Assembly (NCBI RefSeq): GCF_012976305.1
Contig: NZ_JABDSR010000002.1
Location: 124,001-188,000, forward strand
Direction of reading: 5' to 3'
DNA: 64,000 bases
Origin: Peptoniphilus faecalis
GTDB lineage: Bacteria > Bacillota > Clostridia > Tissierellales > Peptoniphilaceae
The notes beneath the pieces are model-generated. The model worked only from the letters and a program-made list of their open reading frames with translations. It searched no databases and was not told the origin of the DNA. This document shows positions 35,943-43,832 of the stretch, one piece after another. A program made the position numbers and the translations under genes. Each line of letters begins with the position of its first letter. Positions within the stretch are counted from its first letter, which is position 1.

Positions 35943-36464
35943 TTATAATTTTTCTAAGGAGTCATAAATAAGTTCCAATTCATTATTGTAAAAAATTTCA
36001 AGAGATGCATTTTGCCATTCTTCTTTATCATCAAAGCCTGTTACTATCCCGTAAAATCTCATGTAGCCATAACCAAAGGACTCGTTAATTATTTCAAAAT
36101 TAAGTTTTAAAAATTCTTCAATTGAAATTTTTTTGTAGACTCCATCTTTAAAGAGAATTATCTCCACAGAATCCATTATTCCCCCTTCAATATCATCTAT
36201 TTCAATATTTTCATAAAAATCAGAATCAAAGGAATGGATAATATTTTCTATAACTTCTTCAAGTTCTACCTTTGTAAAGCTTGTATCAGTTTTCTCTAGG
36301 ATGAGTTTGGGATTTGTCATTACATAATCTATTTCTTTGTCGTCCTTTTTTTCAAAATAAATTCCTCCATCAAAGGACAAAATAAATTTGTCGTCAAAAA
36401 CTTCAAGATTTGTTAAATGAAAATCGTGAAGGGAAAAAACTTGATTTAATAAATTTAGTTTCAT
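35943..36464 (-). CDS. hypothetical protein
   Basis: A 173-residue, strongly acidic soluble protein (FDDKFILSFDGGIYFEKKDDKE and similar stretches). No known domain is recognised. It starts seven bases downstream of rlmH, with a GAGGT site, so co-transcription is very likely. The aromatic, beta-rich pattern suggests an immunity- or SMI1-like small domain, but nothing firm supports this. Confidence 0.65.
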   Translation of the reverse strand: MKLNLLNQVFSLHDFHLTNLEVFDDKFILSFDGGIYFEKKDDKEIDYVMTNPKLILEKTDTSFTKVELEEVIENIIHSFDSDFYENIEIDDIEGGIMDSVEIILFKDGVYKKISIEEFLKLNFEIINESFGYGYMRFYGIVTGFDDKEEWQNASLEIFYNNELELIYDSLEKL

Positions 36465-36471
36465 ATTTACC

Positions 36472-36954
36472 TCATTTGTGATAAGGGTGATTGTTTATTA
36501 TTCTAAAGGCCCTATAAATTTGCTCCATTAAAATTACACGCATAAGTTTGTGTGGGAAGGTCATCCTTGAAAAGCTAAGTTTGTAATCGGCTCTATTTAA
36601 AACTTCTTTAGATAAACCGAGACTTCCTCCAATTATAAAAGTTATATTTGAGTAGCCGTCAATCATAAGTTCATTTATTTTATCGGCAAAGGCGACAGAG
36701 TCAAGGCTTTTTCCGTCAATAGCAAGGGCGATTACATAGGCGTCATCTTTTATCTTTGATAAAATTTTTTCGCCTTCAGTATTTTTCACTCTCTCCATGT
36801 CTTTTTCAGATAAATTTTCGGGGCAAGGTTCGTCTATAATTTCAAAAATGCTTAAATCGGCATAGGATCTAAGCATTTTTTTATACTCATTTATGGCATC
36901 TTTAAAATAATTTTCCTTGATTTTGCCAAGTACGATTAGATTGATGTTTATCAT
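36472..36954 (-). CDS. rlmH: 23S rRNA (pseudouridine1915-N3)-methyltransferase
   Basis: A 160-residue SPOUT-class methyltransferase. The SAM-binding trefoil is seen in ITFIIGGSLGLS and the invariant C-terminus NNHPYHK, with ALAIDGKSLDS in the middle. It modifies helix 69 of 23S rRNA in assembled ribosomes. It follows tpx by two bases on the minus strand. Confidence 0.96.
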   Translation of the reverse strand: MININLIVLGKIKENYFKDAINEYKKMLRSYADLSIFEIIDEPCPENLSEKDMERVKNTEGEKILSKIKDDAYVIALAIDGKSLDSVAFADKINELMIDGYSNITFIIGGSLGLSKEVLNRADYKLSFSRMTFPHKLMRVILMEQIYRAFRIINNHPYHK

Positions 36955-36956
36955 TT

Positions 36957-37457
36957 TTAGCTTAATTTTTTAACTTCTTCAAGAGCCTTTTCAAAGTTTA
37001 CTTCGTGAGTTACTTCAGGAACATATTCAACGTATGCAACTTTTCCATCTCTATCGACAATTACAACGCCACGAGCAAGAAGTTTAAGCTCTTTAATCAT
37101 GAAGCCATATTTTTCGCCAAATTCTCTGTATCTGTAGTCGGAAACGATGTCTGCGCTTTCGATTCCCTTTACTGAACAGAATCTTTCTTGTGCAAAAGGA
37201 AGGTCAACTGTTACAGTTACAATTTTTACATCGTCAGATAATTTTGCAGCTTCTTCGTTAAAAGTAGTTGCTTGAATTGCACACACAGATGTGTCAATAG
37301 ATGGAGCAACTGAATAAACTACGATTTTGCCCTTTAAATCTTCTGAATTAAAATCAGATAAATCTCTTTTAACTGCCTTAAATTCTGGAGCCATATCTCC
37401 AACCTTAATTTCTTTACCTTCAAGAGTTACTTTATTTCCGCCAAATGTTATATCCAT
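36957..37457 (-). CDS. tpx: thiol peroxidase
   Basis: A 166-residue atypical 2-Cys peroxiredoxin reducing peroxides. The peroxidatic Cys59 is in PSIDTSVCA and the resolving Cys94 in ERFCSVKG, close to C61/C95 of the E. coli enzyme. AGGAGG precedes the ATG. It heads a minus-strand unit with rlmH and two hypothetical genes. It is a plausible oxygen-defence enzyme for an obligate anaerobe with radical dehydratases. Confidence 0.95.
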   Translation of the reverse strand: MDITFGGNKVTLEGKEIKVGDMAPEFKAVKRDLSDFNSEDLKGKIVVYSVAPSIDTSVCAIQATTFNEEAAKLSDDVKIVTVTVDLPFAQERFCSVKGIESADIVSDYRYREFGEKYGFMIKELKLLARGVVIVDRDGKVAYVEYVPEVTHEVNFEKALEEVKKLS

Positions 37458-37610
37458 TTTAATTCCTCCTAAAATTATTTTTGTTTTAATTTACATTATA
37501 TTTATATCCAATTATTTATAATCTTAACAAGTGATTGCAATAAAATGAAACTTAATTAAAATATAAGTAAGAAAAGTTTTGCGAGTTAAAGGAATAAAAG
37601 GAGGGGGAAT

Positions 37611-38012
37611 ATGAAAAAGTATTTGAAAAAATATATAAATTTTTTAATATCATTATTCTTATTTCCAATATTAAATCTAATCTGCATAAAAGTTTTTGGA
37701 TACATCAATGGGAGAATTCAAGCGACCTTTGACATAAAATATATGATTATCTTAGATATTGTAAAAATTTTAATGATTTTATTTTTGGGTTTTATGCTCG
37801 CCTATTATATTAATTTCTCATGCAAACTATCGAAAAAGACTCTTGGAATATTTTTATTAATTGAAATTTTTATATTTGCAATTTATATAGTCATAAAAAA
37901 ATATTATTTGCAAGAAAATTTTGTCTACCTTTATGATTTTAATGCCTTGTATTTTTTCTTGCTTATAGGAGAAAATATTTTTTTGTTTTTACATCAAAAT
38001 CATGAATTATAG
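37611..38012 (+). CDS. hypothetical membrane protein
   Basis: A 133-residue protein with four predicted transmembrane helices (about 9-30, 42-65, 78-98 and 107-126). It has a good GGAGGGGG site before the ATG. No family is recognised. It is monocistronic and shares the downstream bidirectional terminator with the decarboxylase genes on the other strand. Confidence 0.65.
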   Translation: MKKYLKKYINFLISLFLFPILNLICIKVFGYINGRIQATFDIKYMIILDIVKILMILFLGFMLAYYINFSCKLSKKTLGIFLLIEIFIFAIYIVIKKYYLQENFVYLYDFNALYFFLLIGENIFLFLHQNHEL

Positions 38013-38106
38013 TAAAAATCTATTTTAATACTAAGGTTTTGTTTTTTTGTTACTAGGAAGAACTTTTGCGGATTCTGGTTATGAAACACAACAAAACTCT
38101 TATTTT

Positions 38107-38159
38107 AAAAAAGCTGATGTGTGGAATAGATTTATCTATCTTGCACATCAGCTTTTTTT
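38107..38159. terminator. bidirectional terminator
   Basis: A 15-bp perfect stem (38107-38121 with 38144-38158), with an inner ATAGAT/ATCTAT pairing. A-run and T-run on the two sides serve both convergent units. Confidence 0.88.
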
Positions 38160-38169
38160 AAAATTAAAT

Positions 38170-38295
38170 TTATTTTTCCTTAAAAACTTTTAGCATTATT
38201 TTTGTAAAGATGTAGAAAAGTATTAGGACTGCAAAAACTCCAACCAGTCCCCAAAGTGCGACTTCCACTCCCTGTATAAATACTGTCATATCCAT
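38170..38295 (-). CDS. 41-residue OadG/GcdD-like small subunit
   Basis: A short minus-strand gene: ATG 38295 behind a GGAGTG site, TAA at 38170-38172. The product begins MDMTVFIQGVEVALWGLVGV and is one transmembrane helix followed by a basic tail. This resembles the anchor helix of sodium-pump decarboxylase gamma/delta subunits (QGxxVxLxGxxxVFxVLIxLY). It starts ten bases after the stop of the OadB-like gene, which supports a joint complex. It lacks the Pro/Ala linker and C-terminal part of normal OadG. Confidence 0.7.
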   Translation of the reverse strand: MDMTVFIQGVEVALWGLVGVFAVLILFYIFTKIMLKVFKEK

Positions 38296-38305
38296 TTTAT
38301 CACTC

Positions 38306-39418
38306 CTACATAAACATTGGCACGAGAGCCAAGATCATTGAGCCTGCAACTACTGAGCCAAGTTGACCGGCAACATTTGCTGACATTGCTTGCATAAGGA
38401 TAAAGTTAGTTGGGTCTTCCTTTGCTGCCATCATTTGCACAACTCTACCAGACATAGGAAAAGCTGAGATGCCAGCAGCTCCAATCATTGGGTTTACCTT
38501 GTTCTTTAAAAATAAATTTAAAAATTTTGCAAAAAGAACACCACCTGCTGTATCGAAGATAAAGGCAACAAGTCCCATGGCAAGTATCATAAGTGTGTGG
38601 ATGTTTAAAAAGGCATCGGCAGACATTGTACCACCAATTGTTATGCCTAGCAAAATTGTAACTAAATTTGAAAGTTCATTTTGTGCAGAAGTTGAAAGTC
38701 TTTCAAGAACTCCGCAGACTCTGATTAAATTTCCAAACATCAAAGCACCAATAAGGGCAACAGACATTGGTGCAATAATTCCAGCTATAACTGTAATTAC
38801 AATTGGAAATAAAATTTCAACTTTTTTTGGCACGTGAACTGTAGTGTACTTCATTCTAATCTTTCTCTCTTTTTCAGTAGTTAAAAGTTTTATAACTGGT
38901 GGCTGAATTATTGGAACGAGAGACATATAAGAATAGGCAGCAACAGAAATTGGACCAAGGTAATTTGGAGCAAAGACCTTTGCGACATATATTGATGTAG
39001 GGCCATCAGCTGCTCCTATTATTCCAATTGACGCTGCTTCGGGAAGAGTGAATTTGCCTGTTGAAATTGCAAAGAGCATAGTTGCAAAAATTCCAAACTG
39101 TGCCGCTGCACCGAAAAATAACATAAAGGGCGATGAAATAAGTGGTTTAAAATCAATCATAGCACCTACTGCGATAAAAATTAATACTGGGAAGAGTTCT
39201 GTTGCAATCCCAGCATTGTATAAAATTGTCAAGAAACCCTCCTCTCCAACTGCAGATGATAGTGGAATATTAGAAATAATTGCTCCAAAACCAATGGGAA
39301 GAAGAAGTGAAGGTTCATATTGTTTTTCAATGGCAAGATAAATTAAAATTCCACCAATGACAAACATAATTAAGTGTTTAACTTCGAGATTTAAAATTCC
39401 AGATAAAAGTGTTTCCAT
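38306..39418 (-). CDS. second Na+-pumping decarboxylase beta subunit (OadB/GcdB family)
   Basis: A 370-residue polytopic membrane protein. The family core reads GIIGAADGPTSIYVAK (compare [15 protein letters not shown] in gcdB), followed by AAYSYMSLVPIIQPP and a C-terminal GAAGISAFPMSGRV. TAGGAGG precedes the start. Only a minimal gamma-like gene follows; no carboxyltransferase alpha subunit or biotin carrier is adjacent. It may borrow subunits encoded elsewhere (methylmalonyl-CoA, oxaloacetate or glutaconyl-CoA decarboxylase) or be a Na+ transporter of changed function. Confidence 0.88.
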   Translation of the reverse strand: METLLSGILNLEVKHLIMFVIGGILIYLAIEKQYEPSLLLPIGFGAIISNIPLSSAVGEEGFLTILYNAGIATELFPVLIFIAVGAMIDFKPLISSPFMLFFGAAAQFGIFATMLFAISTGKFTLPEAASIGIIGAADGPTSIYVAKVFAPNYLGPISVAAYSYMSLVPIIQPPVIKLLTTEKERKIRMKYTTVHVPKKVEILFPIVITVIAGIIAPMSVALIGALMFGNLIRVCGVLERLSTSAQNELSNLVTILLGITIGGTMSADAFLNIHTLMILAMGLVAFIFDTAGGVLFAKFLNLFLKNKVNPMIGAAGISAFPMSGRVVQMMAAKEDPTNFILMQAMSANVAGQLGSVVAGSMILALVPMFM

Positions 39419-39548
39419 TGTGCCTCCTAAACTTTTTAGATGACAAGTAATATAACATAAATACTAAAAATATTCAATAAATCTAGAAATTATAGAGAAA
39501 AACAAATTCAAATTGTAAAATAATGTGAGTTAAAACTATAATATTTTC

Positions 39549-39577
39549 TTGATAAAAAAAGTTTTATGTGGTAAACT
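39549..39577 (+). promoter_or_regulatory. promoter of the secreted-protein gene
   Basis: TTGATA (39549-39554) and TAAACT (39572-39577) with a 17-bp spacer, 60 bp before the start codon. Confidence 0.5.
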
Positions 39578-39637
39578 CAAATCACATAAGATCTTATTTG
39601 ATTTGAAAACGTTATCTTTTGTGATAGGAGATATCTT

Positions 39638-40339
39638 ATGAAAAAATTAGTAAGCTTGATACTTTTGTTTTTTGTATTAATCAGTTTATCTTGCGTTTAC
39701 GCAAAAAGTACAGATGTGGATTTTCAAAAATTCATGGACTCTCCAGCTCTAGATTTTTCGGAATTATCCAAAATGCAAGGTTCAAAAACAATTAACGAAT
39801 TTGATGCAATTTTATCGACTAAAGGATTAAGTGCGGAAGATGTTTCAAATGACGTTGCAAGAAGAGCAAGTGCAAACTTCAGATTCAACATGTACGAGAA
39901 TAGATTTGAATATGGAGATTACGCAGTTGTCGATGCTTATTGGTCATGGGAGTCTTCTCCTATTTGGGCAGGAAGAGATACTGTTGTATTTGGATGGAGC
40001 GAGGGATTTACAGTTAATTTAAATAGAACAGTAATGAAGGTAACATATAGAGATTTAGATGGCAATTACAAAGGTGAACAATATTATTATCCAAGTGGTT
40101 TAGTTCAAGGTTGTAGATTTGATTTTGAACAAAGCTATGCGCCAGGTGCCTTAAGATCTTTAAGTAGTGGAAAAGTTTATTTAGTTATAGATAATAGAGA
40201 AAACAAGGATTATGTTGAAGTTCATGGTAAATATCTTCACAATTATATGGGGGTATTTCCAAGTATAAATATTTCAAGCTCAGGAACAATTTCTGTTTCT
40301 TTAAGTTCAAGTACTAGAGAAATGGGCGATGATATATAA
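39638..40339 (+). CDS. secreted protein of unknown function
   Basis: A 233-residue protein with a clear signal peptide (residues 1-22, cleavage after VYA). The mature part starts with a helical, Ser/Asp-rich stretch. A beta-rich domain with many aromatic residues follows (YWSWESSPIWAGRD, YRDLDGNYKGEQYYYPSG) and a Ser-rich C-terminus. No cell-wall anchor is seen. The next gene, 24 bases on, encodes a small membrane protein, perhaps a partner. Family not recognised. Confidence 0.75.
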   Translation: MKKLVSLILLFFVLISLSCVYAKSTDVDFQKFMDSPALDFSELSKMQGSKTINEFDAILSTKGLSAEDVSNDVARRASANFRFNMYENRFEYGDYAVVDAYWSWESSPIWAGRDTVVFGWSEGFTVNLNRTVMKVTYRDLDGNYKGEQYYYPSGLVQGCRFDFEQSYAPGALRSLSSGKVYLVIDNRENKDYVEVHGKYLHNYMGVFPSINISSSGTISVSLSSSTREMGDDI

Positions 40340-40363
40340 TTATGCCATAATATTAAGGAGACA

Positions 40364-40600
40364 ATGATGATAGAAAATATTTTTAAATTTTTAATAATTG
40401 CATCTGTAGGTTTTATATTAATTTTCTTTTTACCGTATCCCGAATTATGGATATTGGGGACACGATTTGGTATTTCAATGTATGTAATGCTAATAATTCA
40501 ACACATTATCTTTAACAAAAAGTTTGACGATATGTTGAAAAAGCTTGATAATTTAGAAAAAGAATTAAATGCCAAGGATGATGAAAATATTGAAAATTAA
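40364..40600 (+). CDS. small two-helix membrane protein
   Basis: A 78-residue protein with two predicted transmembrane helices (about 6-22 and 29-48) and a charged C-terminal coiled coil (KKFDDMLKKLDNLEKELNAKDDEN). An AAGGAG site precedes the ATG. It is probably co-transcribed with the secreted protein upstream. Function unknown. Confidence 0.65.
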   Translation: MMIENIFKFLIIASVGFILIFFLPYPELWILGTRFGISMYVMLIIQHIIFNKKFDDMLKKLDNLEKELNAKDDENIEN

Positions 40601-40706
40601 AAGTGATGGTAGATATATTTATAATTTTTCATTTATCATCAAAATTGTAATACTTTAGCATTACAAAGTATAAATTTATTTTAAACAATTAAAAACTCGC
40701 AAATAA

Positions 40707-40731
40707 GGCTCTTCTCACGATGAAAAGAGCC
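40707..40731. terminator. inverted repeat between convergent genes
   Basis: A 7-bp GGCTCTT/AAGAGCC stem with a 11-nt loop. There is no long T-run on the plus strand. On the minus strand it follows htpG and is trailed by T-rich sequence, so it is mainly the htpG terminator. Confidence 0.55.
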
Positions 40732-40778
40732 CTTTACTTTGCAAAATATTTGTAATTGAATTTTATAAAATCCTTTGC

Positions 40779-42632
40779 TTACATAAGTTTTGATACATTT
40801 CTAGCATAGGAGATTGGGTCTTTTATGTCGAGACCTGCCATTAGTCTTGCGCCATCGTAAAGCAATTCTGTGTAATTTTTAAATTCTTCTGAATCTTTGT
40901 CCATGTCCTTTAATTTTTTTACTGCCGGGTGATTTGGATTTAGTTCTAAAACTTTGTCTGCTTTAAAGCCTTGGTTATTAGGCATATGGCTTAGAGTTTT
41001 TTCCATTTCTATTGAAATTTCACCTTTGCTTGATAGATAAGCTGCGTCATCTTTTAAATTTGGATTTTCCCTTATTGATGAAACTTCACCAGATAAAAGG
41101 TCCTTCATTTTCCTTAAATAATCATCAAGATTTTTTTCATCTTCTTCTTTTGTAGCATCAGTTTCTGAAATTGATTTGAATTTTTTGTCGTCATATTCTT
41201 CTAGCATTTTTATGACAAATTCATCAATTGGATCTGTTAAGGCAAGGACTTCTATGTTTTCTTCCATAAAGTGCTTTATTTGTGGAAGTTTTTTCACGCT
41301 TTCTATGGAATTTCCATTTGCGTAATAGATGCATTCTTGGTCAGGCGCCATGTCCTTTCTGTATTCATTAAAGGTTATATTTTCTCTTTTTGTAGTTGTA
41401 TATATAAATAGATCCTTTAGCTTGTCTTTATCTGCTCCATAATTTTCATAGGCACCAGATTTTAAGCTTATGCCAAAGTTTTCGAAAAATTGGGCGTATT
41501 TTTCTCTGTCATTTTTAAGGATTTTTGCAAGTTCTTCTAGGATTTTCTTTTCTATATTTTTCTTTATAAGTTGTAATTCACGAGTTTTTTGTAGCATTTC
41601 ACGAGAAATATTAAGAGAAATATCTTCGGAGTCAACTACACCTTTGACGAAGCTTAGATAATCGGGAAGAAGGTCTTCACATTTTTCCATTATTAGAACT
41701 CCATTGGAATAAAGTTCAAGTCCGCCTTTCCTATCTGGATTTAAGAAATCAAAGGGTCTTCTTGAAGGAATGTATAAAATAGCCTTAAAGGAAATAACGC
41801 CTTCTACACTAATGTGTATGTGAGCTAGGGGATCTTCAAATCCAAAATGTCTTTGTCTAAAGAAATTGTTATAGTCATCCTCCTTTAGTTCGTTTTTATT
41901 TTTTCTCCACATTGGCACAGATGAATTTAATATGTCATCTTCTCTATAAGATTCAAATTTTGGGTCATCTTCTGTTGAGTCAGCTGCAGGTCTTTTCTTT
42001 TCAACTTCCATTTTTATTGGATAGCTGATGTAATTTGAGTAATGGCTTACAAGTTCTCTTATTTTGTATTCATCAAGGTATTTGTCATAATCTTCATCCT
42101 TAGAATTTTCTTTTAAGTGAAGAGTAATAATAGTTCCGTGAGAATCCTTTTTTCCACTTTCTATTGTGTAGCCCTTTGCACCCTTTGACTTCCAAATATG
42201 AGCTTCATCTTCTTTATAGGATCTTGTCAAGACGCTAATTTCATCTGCAACCATAAAGGCAGAGTAAAAGCCTACGCCAAATTGTCCAATAATTTCGTGT
42301 TCTTCATTTTTTTCATTTAATTTTTTAAAATCAAGGGAGCCTGACTTGGCAATTGTGCCCAAGTTTTCTACTAATTCATCTTCAGTCATGCCCACTCCAT
42401 TATCTTCTATTGTAATTGTTCTTTTTTCCTTATCTGGAGTGATTCTAATATAATAGTCCTCGTGGTTAAATTTTACATTGTCGTCATTAAGGGCGATGTA
42501 GTACATTTTATCCATTGCATCAGATGCATTTGAAATTAATTCTCTTAAAAATATTTCTTTATTTGTGTAAATGGAATTAATCATTAAGTCCATTAATCTT
42601 TCAGTTTCGGCATTGTATTTTTTATTTTTCAT
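40779..42632 (-). CDS. htpG: molecular chaperone HtpG (Hsp90)
   Basis: A 617-residue Hsp90. The N-terminal GHKL ATPase is seen in IYTNKEIFLRELISNASDAMDK, DNGVGMT and GQFGVGFYSAFMVAD. The middle domain carries the arginine segment (LNISREMLQ), and a C-terminal dimerisation domain follows. ATG 42632 follows AAAGGTG; an in-frame TTG-type extension to 42656 would read into the operator and is rejected. A promoter and a CIRCE-like operator lie directly upstream, which suggests HrcA control. Confidence 0.96.
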   Translation of the reverse strand: MKNKKYNAETERLMDLMINSIYTNKEIFLRELISNASDAMDKMYYIALNDDNVKFNHEDYYIRITPDKEKRTITIEDNGVGMTEDELVENLGTIAKSGSLDFKKLNEKNEEHEIIGQFGVGFYSAFMVADEISVLTRSYKEDEAHIWKSKGAKGYTIESGKKDSHGTIITLHLKENSKDEDYDKYLDEYKIRELVSHYSNYISYPIKMEVEKKRPAADSTEDDPKFESYREDDILNSSVPMWRKNKNELKEDDYNNFFRQRHFGFEDPLAHIHISVEGVISFKAILYIPSRRPFDFLNPDRKGGLELYSNGVLIMEKCEDLLPDYLSFVKGVVDSEDISLNISREMLQKTRELQLIKKNIEKKILEELAKILKNDREKYAQFFENFGISLKSGAYENYGADKDKLKDLFIYTTTKRENITFNEYRKDMAPDQECIYYANGNSIESVKKLPQIKHFMEENIEVLALTDPIDEFVIKMLEEYDDKKFKSISETDATKEEDEKNLDDYLRKMKDLLSGEVSSIRENPNLKDDAAYLSSKGEISIEMEKTLSHMPNNQGFKADKVLELNPNHPAVKKLKDMDKDSEEFKNYTELLYDGARLMAGLDIKDPISYARNVSKLM

Positions 42633-42649
42633 GTAATCACCTTTCCTTA

Positions 42650-42676
42650 TTAGCACTCATTCTATGCCTCTGCTAA
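42650..42676 (-). promoter_or_regulatory. CIRCE-like HrcA operator upstream of htpG
   Basis: TTAGCACTC, nine bases, then CTCTGCTAA. The first arm is identical to the CIRCE consensus TTAGCACTC-N9-GAGTGCTAA; the second keeps the outer six bases. It lies between the -10 box and the ribosome binding site, where HrcA normally blocks transcription. Confidence 0.6.
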
Positions 42677-42677
42677 T

Positions 42678-42706
42678 AATATATATCTTTTCTAATAATT
42701 AGTCAA
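42678..42706 (-). promoter_or_regulatory. htpG promoter
   Basis: On the minus strand TTGACT (42706-42701) and TATATT (42683-42678) are spaced by 17 bp, just upstream of the CIRCE-like element. Confidence 0.65.
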
Positions 42707-42831
42707 ATTTAAATAGTAAAGTTTTATTAAAATCTTTATGTTTTTAAAAATATTTTAATTAAAAATTTAAAACAAAACATAGCTTTTAACTCATTAAATA
42801 TAGATTTCCAAAACTTATGAAGTAAAAAGTA

Positions 42832-42862
42832 TTTTGCAATTGTTTTCAATTTTTTGCAATTG
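42832..42862 (+). repeat. two direct repeats TTTTGCAATTG upstream of the oxidoreductase operon
   Basis: Identical 11-bp copies at 42832-42842 and 42852-42862 start exactly 20 bp apart, about two helical turns. They precede a TGATGTATAAT extended -10 box (TATAAT at 42866-42871), so they overlap the -35 region. This is a possible regulator binding pair. Confidence 0.45.
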
Positions 42863-42899
42863 ATGTATAATATAATTGGTCTTTTAGAAGGGAGGAGAA

Positions 42900-43592
42900 A
42901 TGTATACAGAAGTAGAAACAGGCAATAGAATAAAAATTATTACAGGACACTTTGGCAGTGGAAAAACTGAATTTTCAATTAATTATGCTTTATATTTAAA
43001 AAAGTATTTTGACAATGTTGCAGCGGTTGACCTGGATATTATTAATACATACTTTAGACTGAGAGAGAAAATGGATCTTTTAAGCGAAAAGGGCGTGGAA
43101 TCATTTTCATCTAGTATGCGTGAAAAAAATGCCTTGGACATACCAGCAGTAGATCCAGCAATTTTAAAGCCACTTGAAAATAAAAATTACATGGCTGTAT
43201 TAGATGTTGGAGGAAATCCAAAGGGCTCTCTTTCTCTTGGAAGGTATAGAGACATTTTGAAAAGAGAGGGTTATGACCACTATTTTGTAATAAATAGAAA
43301 TAGACCAGAGACTAGGGACTTTAAGTCCGTGCGAGAATTTATCGGACAAGTGGAAGGCCATTCACAAACTAGGGTTACGGGGATTATAAACACTACTCAT
43401 TTTTTAAAAGAGACCACAGCCGATGATATTTTGTATGGTGATGAGCTTGCAAGGGAAGTTTCAGAGAAATTAAATCTTCCCTATGTATATGCAGTTTGCC
43501 TAAGGAGTATTGAGAGTGAAGTTAGAGCTTTAAATTTAGCGGCGGAAGTTTTTCCCATTGACTTATTTTTTAGAGAAGATTGGATGTTATAG
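42900..43592 (+). CDS. P-loop ATP-binding protein linked to 2-oxoacid oxidoreductase
   Basis: A 230-residue MinD/ParA-like nucleotide-binding protein. The Walker A loop is GHFGSGKTE near residue 16. A deviant-Walker-like AVDLDIINTYFRLRE follows, and VLDVGGNPKGS is the Walker B region. It lies 10 bases before a ferredoxin and the other oxidoreductase genes, so it belongs to that operon. A role in Fe-S or complex assembly is plausible but inferred. GGGAGG precedes the ATG. Confidence 0.8.
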   Translation: MYTEVETGNRIKIITGHFGSGKTEFSINYALYLKKYFDNVAAVDLDIINTYFRLREKMDLLSEKGVESFSSSMREKNALDIPAVDPAILKPLENKNYMAVLDVGGNPKGSLSLGRYRDILKREGYDHYFVINRNRPETRDFKSVREFIGQVEGHSQTRVTGIINTTHFLKETTADDILYGDELAREVSEKLNLPYVYAVCLRSIESEVRALNLAAEVFPIDLFFREDWML

Positions 43593-43602
43593 GAGGTAAA
43601 TA

Positions 43603-43821
43603 ATGGCTAAAGGTAGAGTTGAGTTTGAAAGTGACAGATGTAAGGGTTGTGGACTATGTGTAACTGTATGTCCTAAAAATGTAATTGAAATTGACATTGA
43701 CACTATTAATAAAAAGGGTTATGCACCTGCAATGGCAAAAAGACCAGAAGATTGTATTGCTTGCCAAAACTGTGCAATAACTTGTCCTGATTCAATTATT
43801 ACAGTTTATAAAATTTCTTAA
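43603..43821 (+). CDS. 2-oxoacid:ferredoxin oxidoreductase delta subunit (2[4Fe-4S] ferredoxin)
   Basis: A 72-residue ferredoxin with two cluster motifs, CKGCGLCVTVCPKN and CIACQNCAITCPDS. It would pass electrons from the TPP/Fe-S catalytic subunits to soluble ferredoxin. AGGAGG precedes the ATG, and the alpha subunit gene follows within eleven bases. The order delta-alpha-beta-gamma is typical of Vor/Kor-type enzymes. Confidence 0.93.
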   Translation: MAKGRVEFESDRCKGCGLCVTVCPKNVIEIDIDTINKKGYAPAMAKRPEDCIACQNCAITCPDSIITVYKIS

Positions 43822-43832
43822 GGGGTGTTTAC

